Positions 49,242 through 56,725 of a DNA stretch of 57,257 nucleotides are shown here, one piece after another. The stretch lies in assembly GCA_031397815.1 (NCBI GenBank), contig JANNMJ010000238.1:1-57257 (forward strand), written 5' to 3'. The stretch is from JANNMJ01 sp031397815. Lineage in GTDB: Bacteria; Bacteroidota; Bacteroidia; Cytophagales; Hymenobacteraceae. Within the stretch, counting starts at the first letter, position 1. Each line of letters begins with the position of its first letter. The notes under the pieces are model-generated. The model saw only the letters and a program-made list of their open reading frames with translations, had not been told where the DNA came from and did no database searches. The translations under genes and the position numbers were made by a program.

Positions 49242-50489
49242 CTATTCTTCTTCAAATTCCTGCTGAATGACTCGCAGGACGTCGTCGATAGTTTCTTCTT
49301 CAAGCTCGGTCCGACGAATCAGGTCGGCACGTTCGGCGGAGAGAATGGAGCGGGCGGTGTCGAAACCGACGCGCTTAAGCTCCGAAATCACCCAACCGTC
49401 AATTTCGTCAGCAAACTCGTCGATTGCGACGTCTTCGTCGTCGTAACCTTCGGATTCGCGGAAAACGTCGATTTCCATCCCGACCAGCCGCGAGGCGAGC
49501 TTGATGTTCTGGCCGCCGCGACCGATGGCGAGGCTGACCTGATCGGGCTTCAGGAACACGCTGACGCGGTTAGCGTCGGCGTCAATCTTCATCGAAGAAA
49601 TCTTCGCCGGCGACAGGGAGCGTTGGATGTACAGCTCCAGGTTGTCGGTGAAGTTGATGACGTCGATGTTCTCGTTTTGCAACTCACGCACGATGGCGTG
49701 AATCCGCGAGCCTTTCATGCCGACGCAAGCGCCGACGGGGTCCACGCGGTCGTCGTAGCTTTCTACGGCTACTTTGGCGCGCTCGCCGGGTTCGCGAACG
49801 ATATTTTTAATCGTGATCAGGCCGTCGAAGATTTCGGGGACCTCTTGTTCGAAGAGGCGCTCCATAAACGTCGGGGAGGCACGGGAGAGGACGATTTTCG
49901 GCGTGCCGTTCAGGATTTCAACCCGCTGCACGACGGCGCGGATGATATCGCCCTTGCGGTAGCGGTCTTTCGGGATTTGCTCGGCGCGCGGCAGCACCAG
50001 CTCGTTTTCCTCGCGGTCGAGCAGGATGACTTCGCGGCCCCAGACCTGCGCGATTTCGCCGGAGATGACTTCCCCGACCAAATCCTTGTACTTCTGGTAC
50101 ATCAGGTCTTTCTCCAGATCGCGCACGCGCTGGATGAGCGTCTGACGGGCCGTCAGCACCGCCCGCCGACCGAAGTCTTCGAGCGTAATCGGCTCAGCGA
50201 GCTGTTCACCGACTTCGAAGTCGTCCTGAATCTGCCGAGCTTCGGTGAGCGCCACTTTATCAAAATCCCAGATATCCTCGGAATCGTCGTCGACGATTTC
50301 GCGGTTCCGCATGATTTCAAGGTCGCCTTTGTCGGGGTTGATGATGACGTCGAAGTTTTCGTCGGAGCCGTACTTCTTCTTAATCATCGCCCGAAAGACT
50401 TCGTCGAGAATGCGCATCATCGTTGGCCGGTCGATGTTTTTCGACTTGGCAAACTCTGCAAACGATTCAATCAGCTCGGAGTGGTTCAT
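49242..50489 (-). CDS. nusA: Transcription termination/antitermination factor NusA
   Basis: Binds RNA polymerase and nascent RNA to control pausing, termination and antitermination. It has 415 residues: the NusA N-terminal domain (about 1-125, SELIESFAEFAKSKNID), an S1 domain (about 135-200, GEVISGEIAQVWGREVIL), KH1 (GACVGMKGSRIHAIVREL) and KH2 (VSLAIGRGGQNIKLASRL), then a short acidic C-terminal helix-hairpin-helix-like region. The length is typical of Bacteroidota NusA, which lacks the second acidic repeat of E. coli. It follows rimP by 74 bp. Confidence 0.97.
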   Translation of the reverse strand: MNHSELIESFAEFAKSKNIDRPTMMRILDEVFRAMIKKKYGSDENFDVIINPDKGDLEIMRNREIVDDDSEDIWDFDKVALTEARQIQDDFEVGEQLAEPITLEDFGRRAVLTARQTLIQRVRDLEKDLMYQKYKDLVGEVISGEIAQVWGREVILLDREENELVLPRAEQIPKDRYRKGDIIRAVVQRVEILNGTPKIVLSRASPTFMERLFEQEVPEIFDGLITIKNIVREPGERAKVAVESYDDRVDPVGACVGMKGSRIHAIVRELQNENIDVINFTDNLELYIQRSLSPAKISSMKIDADANRVSVFLKPDQVSLAIGRGGQNIKLASRLVGMEIDVFRESEGYDDEDVAIDEFADEIDGWVISELKRVGFDTARSILSAERADLIRRTELEEETIDDVLRVIQQEFEEE

Positions 50490-50563
50490 TGGCTATCGGT
50501 GGTGGGGCATGGGGGCCACCGGGCGGCGATAATTAACGCACGGCCCGACGGCGTAGCGACCAG

Positions 50564-51067
50564 TTATTTAAACGAAATGACAACAACGGCCGACTTGATG
50601 TCGGCGAACGGAATTTCGACACTGCCTTCCTGAGCCGCCGCCACTTCGGCGGCCGACTGCTTGTACTTGCCTTTTTTAGGGGCTTCCGGCGCGAGCGTAA
50701 GCCCGTCGGGCGTGGCCGCCCGCAGCTCGCCGGTGACTTGGGTACCGTCGGCGCGGGTGACGGTGAGGGTGCGGCCGACGTGACGCGGAAACTGGCGCGG
50801 GAGCGTCAGGGGCTGGTCGGCGCCGGGGGAAGTGACTTCGAGGACGTAGCTCGCCTCTTCGCCGAGCATCTCTTCGAGCTGCCGATTGATGCGGCGGCTC
50901 ACGTGCGCACACTCATCAATTCCGACGCCTTCATCGCCGTCGAGAATGACGCGCGCCTTGGGCCGCACCGGCGATTCGGATACGCGCGCATCAAGCACGA
51001 ACACGCCACTGCCTTCGGGCAGGGCTTCTTCGGCCAAACGGCGGAGCAAATCGGAAGTAAGCGTCAT
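50564..51067 (-). CDS. rimP: Ribosome maturation factor RimP
   Basis: A 30S subunit maturation protein of 167 residues. ATG 51067 (MTLTSDLLRRLAEEAL) gives the normal family length; the upstream in-frame extension is not conserved-looking. The N-terminal alpha/beta domain has RVILDGDEGVGIDECAHVSR and the signature VLEVTSPGADQPLTLPRQF. The C-terminal Sm-like domain has GRTLTVTRADGTQVTGEL and ends IKSAVVVISFK. It heads the conserved rimP-nusA-infB order. Confidence 0.96.
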   Translation of the reverse strand: MTLTSDLLRRLAEEALPEGSGVFVLDARVSESPVRPKARVILDGDEGVGIDECAHVSRRINRQLEEMLGEEASYVLEVTSPGADQPLTLPRQFPRHVGRTLTVTRADGTQVTGELRAATPDGLTLAPEAPKKGKYKQSAAEVAAAQEGSVEIPFADIKSAVVVISFK

Positions 51068-51194
51068 ACGGTCAGAAAAATCAATAAAAGCCGGTGCTGA
51101 TCCTAAACTACCGGAAACGACAAAGGGGCGGCGTGAGCCAGCCCCTCCTGCGGTTCCTGCGGCGGTGCCAGCAGGTTTGCACTGAATTGCGGTG

Positions 51195-51202
51195 CAAAGG
51201 TA
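51195..51202 (-). promoter_or_regulatory. -7 box TACCTTTG for rimP-nusA-infB
   Basis: Exact consensus on the minus strand followed by CACC, 127 nt upstream of the rimP ATG. The leader between is long enough for regulation, but no fold was identified. Confidence 0.5.
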
Positions 51203-51243
51203 CGGCGAATAAAGCGGGTTCTGCAACCCGATATAGGGCGGCC

Positions 51244-51251
51244 TACCTTTG
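51244..51251 (+). promoter_or_regulatory. -7 box TACCTTTG for the EEP-family gene
   Basis: Exact consensus followed by CGG, 27 nt before ATG 51279. It is divergent from the rimP box 41 bp away. Confidence 0.55.
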
Positions 51252-51278
51252 CGGTTACTCTTGCCTGTTGTGTTTCCG

Positions 51279-52517
51279 ATGCTTTTCTCTCACACTCGCT
51301 CCCGTTCGGGTAGCCGTCGCTCTTCCGCATCGCGCGGCTCATGGCTTCGGCTGGTAGTGTGGGCTACGGCCGTGTGGGCGTTAGTGGGCGTGATTTGCGT
51401 GCAGGTGCCGCCGCGCTGGTGGTGGCCCACCGCGTTCGGGGCGATGACGCTGCCCGGCGCGTTATTACTGAGCGGCATTTTGCTGGTGGTAGCCGGGCTG
51501 AAGCGGCGCCCCGTGGCGTTTGTGGCGCTGGCGGTGCTGGTTCTGGGCTGGGGCTACGTGCAGCGCGGGTTTGCCGTGCATCCGCCGCCCACGCTGGAGC
51601 CGCCCAAAATGCTGCCCGGCGCGGCGCTGCCGCAGAAGAAAGACCCCGATGCTCTGCCGCCCGACTCGGCGCGACGCATTCGGGTGCTCTCGTACAACGT
51701 GCGGGTTTTCAACTATTACCGCAAGCTCGCCGACGCCGATTACGCTTCATCCAATGCCGAAGTGCGTTGGCTCGACGAGCACCCCGCCGAGGTGCTGTGC
51801 TTGCAGGAATACTATAATCAGACGCCGCAGACGCAGCACGCCCACCCCTATTTCGCTACCCGCCGACGCCTCGGCGCGCATCGGCACGGGGTGGTTTCGG
51901 TGGCGCACCGGCGCGAAGGGCAGGAGTTTGGACTGGCGATCTTCTCCCGCTTCAAGGTGGTGGATAACGGTGCCATCTCGTTCAAGCCGAACCAAGTCAC
52001 GCAGAACCACGCGATGTGGGCCGACCTGCGCCTGCCGCCGCGCAATGGGCAGCCGGCCGATACGATTCGGGTCTATAACGTTCATTTTCAGAGTATGTCG
52101 CTCGATGAAGAGGAAATTGTGGAGACGACCGAACGCCGCGCGTGGCTCGATGCGCCGGGCATCAGTCTGCTGCGGCGGTTCCGCAACGGCGCCGTCAAGC
52201 GCTCGCGGCAGGCCGATACGGTGGCGGCGCACATCCGCGCTTGTCGGTACCCGGTGGTGGTGTGCGGCGATTTCAACGACGTGCCGTACTCCTATACGTA
52301 CTCGGTGTTCAACAACCTGCTCGTGAATGCCCACCAGCGCATTGGGGCGGGCATCGGGAGCACGTATAACGGACGGCTGCCGCTGCTGCGTATCGACAAC
52401 CAGTTCAGCACCCCGGACCGCCTCGACCCCGTCTGGCTGAAAGTGCACGAAGACGTGCGCTACTCCGACCATTTCCCGCTGGAAGCGATGTACCGCGTTG
52501 GGCCGAAACCGGAGTAA
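51279..52517 (+). CDS. Membrane-anchored endonuclease/exonuclease/phosphatase (EEP) family protein
   Basis: A 412-residue protein. I use ATG 51279; an upstream in-frame TTG lies in the promoter box. An Arg/Ser-rich n-region precedes three TM helices at about 25-45, 54-75 and 82-100 (WLRLVVWATAVWALVGVICV; FGAMTLPGALLLSGILLVV; PVAFVALAVLVLGWGYV). The C-terminal EEP domain (about 138-410) has IRVLSYNVRVFNYY, the catalytic Glu in EVLCLQEYYN, DTIRVYNVHFQSMSL, CGDFNDVPYSYTY and the final YSDHFPLEAMY, containing the expected Asn, Glu, Asp and Asp-His residues. It is probably oriented with the enzyme outside the cytoplasm. Substrate (phospholipid, sugar phosphate or nucleic acid) is unknown. Confidence 0.88.
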   Translation: MLFSHTRSRSGSRRSSASRGSWLRLVVWATAVWALVGVICVQVPPRWWWPTAFGAMTLPGALLLSGILLVVAGLKRRPVAFVALAVLVLGWGYVQRGFAVHPPPTLEPPKMLPGAALPQKKDPDALPPDSARRIRVLSYNVRVFNYYRKLADADYASSNAEVRWLDEHPAEVLCLQEYYNQTPQTQHAHPYFATRRRLGAHRHGVVSVAHRREGQEFGLAIFSRFKVVDNGAISFKPNQVTQNHAMWADLRLPPRNGQPADTIRVYNVHFQSMSLDEEEIVETTERRAWLDAPGISLLRRFRNGAVKRSRQADTVAAHIRACRYPVVVCGDFNDVPYSYTYSVFNNLLVNAHQRIGAGIGSTYNGRLPLLRIDNQFSTPDRLDPVWLKVHEDVRYSDHFPLEAMYRVGPKPE

Positions 52518-52593
52518 GCCTTAAGTCGGTTGCACGTCGCACTACCAGCGCACTACCGGCGTCCCATCAGCGCGCTGAAGCCCGCCCTTTACC

Positions 52594-52601
52594 GACCTTT
52601 G
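52594..52601 (+). promoter_or_regulatory. -7-like box GACCTTTG before cysS, 5 nt from the GTG
   Basis: One mismatch to TAnnTTTG, followed by CCCCC and GTG 52607. It has the same spacing class as the other start-proximal boxes. Confidence 0.45.
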
Positions 52602-52606
52602 CCCCC

Positions 52607-54166
52607 GTGAATCCCTCGACCTCGATTTCGACCGTGCCCTCTCCCCTTCCCGCCCCGGCTACCGAGCCGTTGGTGCTCTACAACACGCTGACGCGCCAGA
52701 AAGCCCCGTTCGAGCCGCTCGTGCCCGGCGCGGTGGGCATTTACCTATGCGGCCCCACGGTGTATAACGAGCCGCACCTCGGGAATGCGCGCGGGCCGGT
52801 GGTATTCGATGTGCTGCGGCGGTATTTTCAGTACCGTGGCCTAACGGTGCGCTTCGTGCGCAACATCACCGACGTGGGCCATCTGGAAAGCGATTCAGAC
52901 ACCGGCGACGACAAGATTGCGAAGGAAGCGCGCCTCAAAAAGCTCGAACCGATGCAGGTGGCGCAGAATTACACGCGCCGCTACCAGCAGCTCATCGGGC
53001 GGCTCAACGTGCTGCCGCCGGATATCGAGCCGCAGGCCACGGGGCATATTACGGAGCAGATTCAGCTCGTGGAAGAGATTCTGGCGAACGGGTTTGCTTA
53101 CGAAGCGAACGGGTCGGTTTACTTCGATGTGGCGGCTTATCAGGCGGCGGGCGGCAACTACGGCAAGCTCAGCGGCCGCGTGGTGGAAGAACTGCTCGCG
53201 AACACCCGCGACACGCTCGAAGGGCAGGACGAGAAGCGCGCGCCCGCCGATTTCGCGCTCTGGAAGAAGGCTGCCCCGACGCACCTTATGCGGTGGCCGT
53301 CGCCGTGGGGCGAGGGTTTCCCCGGGTGGCATCTGGAATGCTCGGCGATGAGCCGCAAGTATTTAGGCGATGAGTTCGACCTTCACGGCGGCGGGCTGGA
53401 CCTGATGTTTCCGCATCACGAATGCGAAATCGCGCAGGGACGCGGCTCGAAGAGCGGCAAGGATGGGCCGCGCTGGTGGATGCACAACAACATGATTACC
53501 GTCAACGGAACGAAGATGGGGAAATCGCTCGGCAACTTCATCCTGCTGAGCGAGCTGTACGACGGCGCGGCGGCGCTCGGTGGTCAGGCGTTTACGCCGA
53601 TGACGGCGCGCTTCTTCCTGCTGCAAACCCATTACCGCTCCCCTGCCGACGTGACCGCCTATGCGCTCGTGGCCGCCCGCAAAGGCTACCACAAGATGCT
53701 CAACGGCCTACTGACGCTCCCCGCGCTCCTCGATTTAGCCGCCGCCACCCCCGCGCCCGACACTCTCGACGAAACCCTCGGCACCGAGCTGCGCACCCTC
53801 GCCGACCGCTGCTTTGAGGGCTTGAACGATGACCTCAACACAGCCCGCACGGTGGCGTCGCTCTTCGATGTGCTGCGCCGCCTCAACGCCCTCAGCACGA
53901 AACCGACGGAGCTGGCAAGCGTGGGCCTGAACGCCGTGCAATACGCCGTCGACGTGTTCCGCGCCCTCGTGACCGACGTCCTCGGCCTCGTCGAAGAGGC
54001 CCCCGACGACCGCACCGCGTGGCGCGAGATGGGCCTGAACTTCTATCGCCGGGCGAAAGAGGCGAAGGATTACCCCACCGTCGATGCGCTGCGGGCGGAG
54101 TTCAAGCGGCAAGGTCTCCTCATCAACGACACTAAAGCCGGCGCCCGCTGGGTGTACGACGAGTAG
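52607..54166 (+). CDS. cysS: Cysteinyl-tRNA synthetase
   Basis: Class I aminoacyl-tRNA synthetase of 519 residues starting at GTG 52607. The first about 22 residues are a Ser/Pro-rich extension, so initiation could lie slightly downstream, although no better start is evident. Zinc and active-site motifs are present: YLCGPTVYNEPHLGNARG (first Zn Cys and HIGH-like HLGN), WHLECSAMS and HHECEIAQ (remaining Zn ligands), and the KMSKS variant TKMGKSLGNF at about residue 303. The C-terminal helical bundle has RCFEGLNDDLNTARTVASLF. It ends directly at a 14-bp repeat array. Confidence 0.97.
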   Translation: MNPSTSISTVPSPLPAPATEPLVLYNTLTRQKAPFEPLVPGAVGIYLCGPTVYNEPHLGNARGPVVFDVLRRYFQYRGLTVRFVRNITDVGHLESDSDTGDDKIAKEARLKKLEPMQVAQNYTRRYQQLIGRLNVLPPDIEPQATGHITEQIQLVEEILANGFAYEANGSVYFDVAAYQAAGGNYGKLSGRVVEELLANTRDTLEGQDEKRAPADFALWKKAAPTHLMRWPSPWGEGFPGWHLECSAMSRKYLGDEFDLHGGGLDLMFPHHECEIAQGRGSKSGKDGPRWWMHNNMITVNGTKMGKSLGNFILLSELYDGAAALGGQAFTPMTARFFLLQTHYRSPADVTAYALVAARKGYHKMLNGLLTLPALLDLAAATPAPDTLDETLGTELRTLADRCFEGLNDDLNTARTVASLFDVLRRLNALSTKPTELASVGLNAVQYAVDVFRALVTDVLGLVEEAPDDRTAWREMGLNFYRRAKEAKDYPTVDALRAEFKRQGLLINDTKAGARWVYDE

Positions 54167-54292
54167 GTTTTGGGTTTTTGGTTTTTGGTTGACGGTTTTT
54201 GGTTGACGGTTTTTGGTTGACGGTTTTTAGTCGACGGTTTTTGGTTGACGGTTTTTAGTCGACAGGTTTTTAATTTTTGGTCGATGATCAAC
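54167..54292. repeat. 14-bp intergenic tandem array (array 4)
   Basis: Starting at the base after the cysS stop codon, T/G-rich repeats of GGTTTTTGGTTGAC (14 bp) occur in five to six copies, with two showing AGTCGAC in place of GGTTGAC. A degenerate T/G lead-in and tail flank them. The period is not a multiple of three, so coding is excluded. Confidence 0.88.
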
Positions 54293-54299
54293 TATTCTT

Positions 54300-54403
54300 A
54301 AATCTGCGCTATCAGCTCAATCCGCTTAATCTGCGGTCAGTTTTTGGTCGATAGTTAGGTGTTTTTAATCTGCGTGATCAACTCGATCCGCTTAATCTGC
54401 GAT
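54300..54403. repeat. Direct repeat pair around TCCGCTTAATCTGCG
   Basis: About 36 bp at 54300-54337 (AATCTGCG, ATCAGCTCAATCC, GCTTAATCTGCG) recur at 54366-54403 as AATCTGCG, ATCAACTCGATCC, GCTTAATCTGCG. They are separated by a TTTTTGGTCGATAGTTAG spacer. The second copy ends 11 bp before the ATG of the M28-family gene, so it may include its promoter. Confidence 0.75.
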
Positions 54404-54414
54404 TTAGATTTACG

Positions 54415-55491
54415 ATGCGCTCGTTCTCCCTTGCTGCCGTAACGGCGTCTTTCGCTCTGCTGACGGCCTGTTCGGGCTGCGATAGCTCTTCGTCGTCTTC
54501 CGACACTACCACCACGACCACTACCGAGAAGCCCGCTGCGCCCGCGCCGCTGCCCGCCAATATCCCGGCGTTCAACGCCGATTCGGCCTACGCGTTCACG
54601 GCGCGGCAGGTGGCGTTTGGGCCGCGCGTGCCCAACACGGCCGCGCACCGGGCGTGCGGCGACTGGCTCATCGGCACGCTCAAGCGCTTCGGCGCTACCG
54701 TGCAGCCGCAGGAGTTCGTGCAGATGGCGTTCGATGGAAAGCAGCTTCAGCTCCGCAACATTCTGGCGCAGGTGCGGCCGCAGGCTACGAAGCGCATCGC
54801 GTTGGCAGCGCACTGGGATACCCGCCCGTTCGCCGATAAAGACCCCGTCAAGAAAAACGCACCTTTCGATGGCGCCAACGATGGCGCGGCGCCGGTCGCG
54901 CAGATTCTCGAAATCGTGCGGCAGCTTCAAACTACTGACCCCGGCGTCGGGGTGGATGTGCTGCTTTTCGATGGCGAGGATTATGGATACGACGAAAGCT
55001 CGCAGTCGGAGCTGACCAATATGCTCGAAGGACGCGGGCAGGATTCGTGGTGCCTCGGCTCGCAGTATTGGGCGAAAAACCGCACCCGGACGGGCGCGCA
55101 GCCGCTTTACGGCATTCTGCTCGATATGAGCGCCGCGAAGGACGCCAAGTTCTCCCGCGAGGAAGTGAGCCGCCAATACGCCGCCGCGCAGGTGACGCGG
55201 GTGTGGCAGATTGGGCAGCGCCTCGGCTTCGGCGCGTTCTTCCTCGATCAAGATTCCCCCGGCATCACCGACGACCACGTCTACATGAACCGGGGCGGCC
55301 TGCCGACCATCGATATCATCGACCACGTCCCCTACGGGCAGGAATATTTCCCCGCCTACCACCACGCCACCTCTGATAATATGAGCATCATCGACCGCAC
55401 GACGCTCCGCGCCGTCGGTCAGACGCTGCTCACGGTGCTGTTCGTGGAAGGCCAACCAGCGGCGACGGCGGCAGCGCAGCCAGCGGCTTAG
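54415..55491 (+). CDS. M28-family lipoprotein, probable glutaminyl-peptide cyclotransferase
   Basis: A 358-residue envelope lipoprotein. The signal peptide ends in lipobox LTAC, followed by a Ser/Thr-rich linker. The catalytic domain starts around residue 55 (AYAFTARQVAFGPRVPNT). Metal-site segments are AAHWDTRPFAD, DGANDGAAPVAQILE, LFDGEDYG and PAYHHATSDNM; WCLGSQYWAKN is also present. These features (GANDGA, DGED, CLGSQYWA) are those of the bacterial type II glutaminyl cyclase of Porphyromonas as I recall it, a single-zinc M28 relative that forms N-terminal pyroglutamate. The alternative is a plain M28 aminopeptidase. The exported proteins in this window, which begin with Gln after cleavage, would be substrates. 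Confidence 0.85.
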   Translation: MRSFSLAAVTASFALLTACSGCDSSSSSSDTTTTTTTEKPAAPAPLPANIPAFNADSAYAFTARQVAFGPRVPNTAAHRACGDWLIGTLKRFGATVQPQEFVQMAFDGKQLQLRNILAQVRPQATKRIALAAHWDTRPFADKDPVKKNAPFDGANDGAAPVAQILEIVRQLQTTDPGVGVDVLLFDGEDYGYDESSQSELTNMLEGRGQDSWCLGSQYWAKNRTRTGAQPLYGILLDMSAAKDAKFSREEVSRQYAAAQVTRVWQIGQRLGFGAFFLDQDSPGITDDHVYMNRGGLPTIDIIDHVPYGQEYFPAYHHATSDNMSIIDRTTLRAVGQTLLTVLFVEGQPAATAAAQPAA

Positions 55492-55590
55492 GAATCCTCA
55501 CCCCAACCCCTCTCCAAAGGAGAGGGGCTTTTGAAATTACCTTTTTATCAGGCTCCCCCTCTCCTTTGGAGAGGGGGCTGGGGGGTGAGG
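55492..55590. repeat. Inverted pair of dispersed palindromes (copies 2 and 3)
   Basis: 55492-55528 carries ATCCTCACCCC then a palindrome with core CTCTCCAAAGGAGAG. 55554-55590 carries CTCTCCTTTGGAGAG then GGGGGGTGAGGAT in the opposite orientation. They match the element at 2160-2194. The two face each other over a 25-bp AT-rich spacer, so the whole block can fold into a large cruciform and may serve as a terminator for the M28-family gene. Confidence 0.85.
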
Positions 55591-55641
55591 ATACGCGCTG
55601 AGTATGGACTTGGGAGGCGCGAGGATGGGGCAAATCCTCTC

Positions 55642-56547
55642 CTACCGATACCCCAGCGCCAACCCCGCGCCGTCAACCGTCAGCACGGTTTCGGCGCCGT
55701 GGATGAAGGCGGTATTGAGCGGCTCGTGACCGGCGGGGAAGCCGAAGGCGACCGGGAAATCGTAGGCGCTGACGTGGTGCCGGATGATGTCGTAAGCGGT
55801 GTGGCCGAAGTGCACGGTGTTGTCGCGCATTAGGCTGAAATGGCCGACTATCAGGCCCGCCAAACCGCTCAGGCGGCCGGTGCGCGCCAAATGGCCCATC
55901 ATCCGGTCGATGTGGTAGAGGTATTCGTCGAGGTCTTCGAGGAAGAGAATCGCCCCGTTCCAATCCACGTCTGACGCGGTGCCGAGCAGCGTGTGCAGCA
56001 CCGTGAGGTTGCCGCCGAGTAACCGGCCGCGCGCCACGCCGGGGCGGTTGAGCGGGTGCGGCGGCGCCGCGTAGGTAAGCGGCTCGCCGAACAGGAGGCG
56101 ACGGAGCGAATCGTCGGCGGTTTCGTGGTTGGGTTGCGCCATCAGCACGGGCATCGTGGCGTGGAGGCTCGGGCACTGCGCGTGGCGCCACAAGTGCGCG
56201 AGGAGGCCAGTGGGGTCGGAGAAGCCCGCGACCCATTTCGGGGCACGGCGGAAGGCGGTTAGGTCGAGGTCGTCGAGGAGGCGGGCGGTGCCGTAACCGC
56301 CGCGCGCACAGAGGACGGCGCGCACGGTGGGGTCAGAGAGGGCGGCTTGGAGGTCGGCGCGACGGAGGGCATCGTCACCGGCAAACTGATGGTCAGCCGC
56401 GCCGATGGTGGCGCCGAGGCGGACGCGCAAGCCCCAGCTTTCGAGCAGCCGCACGGCGGGCGCGACTTCTTCGACAGTGATTTTACGCGCCGGTGCCACC
56501 AGTGCAACCGTATCGCCGAGCCGCAGCGCGGGAGGAATAAGTGCCAT
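55642..56547 (-). CDS. LD-carboxypeptidase (peptidase S66 / MccF-like)
   Basis: A serine peptidase of 301 residues of the family that trims murein tetrapeptides for peptidoglycan recycling; MccF relatives cleave microcin-type nucleotides. ATG 56547 (MALIPPALRLGDTVALVAP) gives the normal start; upstream in-frame codons lie across a terminator. The nucleophile Ser is in WVAGFSDPTGLLAHL (about 112), preceded by CARGGYGTARLLDDLDL. The Glu and His of the triad are in ILFLEDLDEYLYHIDRMM and GFPAGHEPLNTAF. It has no signal peptide, so it is cytosolic as expected for LdcA. A short TACTTG box lies 7 nt upstream of the ATG. Confidence 0.93.
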   Translation of the reverse strand: MALIPPALRLGDTVALVAPARKITVEEVAPAVRLLESWGLRVRLGATIGAADHQFAGDDALRRADLQAALSDPTVRAVLCARGGYGTARLLDDLDLTAFRRAPKWVAGFSDPTGLLAHLWRHAQCPSLHATMPVLMAQPNHETADDSLRRLLFGEPLTYAAPPHPLNRPGVARGRLLGGNLTVLHTLLGTASDVDWNGAILFLEDLDEYLYHIDRMMGHLARTGRLSGLAGLIVGHFSLMRDNTVHFGHTAYDIIRHHVSAYDFPVAFGFPAGHEPLNTAFIHGAETVLTVDGAGLALGYR

Positions 56548-56577
56548 AGGCGTGCAAGTACGGACAAGTACGGGCAA

Positions 56578-56616
56578 AAAAAACGCCCCCGGCTGCGGAG
56601 CCGAGGGCATTTAGGG
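56578..56616 (-). terminator. Terminator of the GIN-domain gene
   Basis: Arms AAACGCCCCCGGCT and AGCCGAGGGCATTT; on the minus strand it ends in a run of eight T. It lies 110 bp past the GIN-protein stop and 31 bp before the LD-carboxypeptidase start. Confidence 0.85.
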
Positions 56617-56725
56617 GATTGATTGGTAAAGACGGTTAGCGAGCAGCGGAAGTCTTCACCCACAGCCCCTCGACCAAATAGAGGGGGATTCTTTGAATGA
56701 CTAATCCGGAAGGCAAAAAGTCGAT

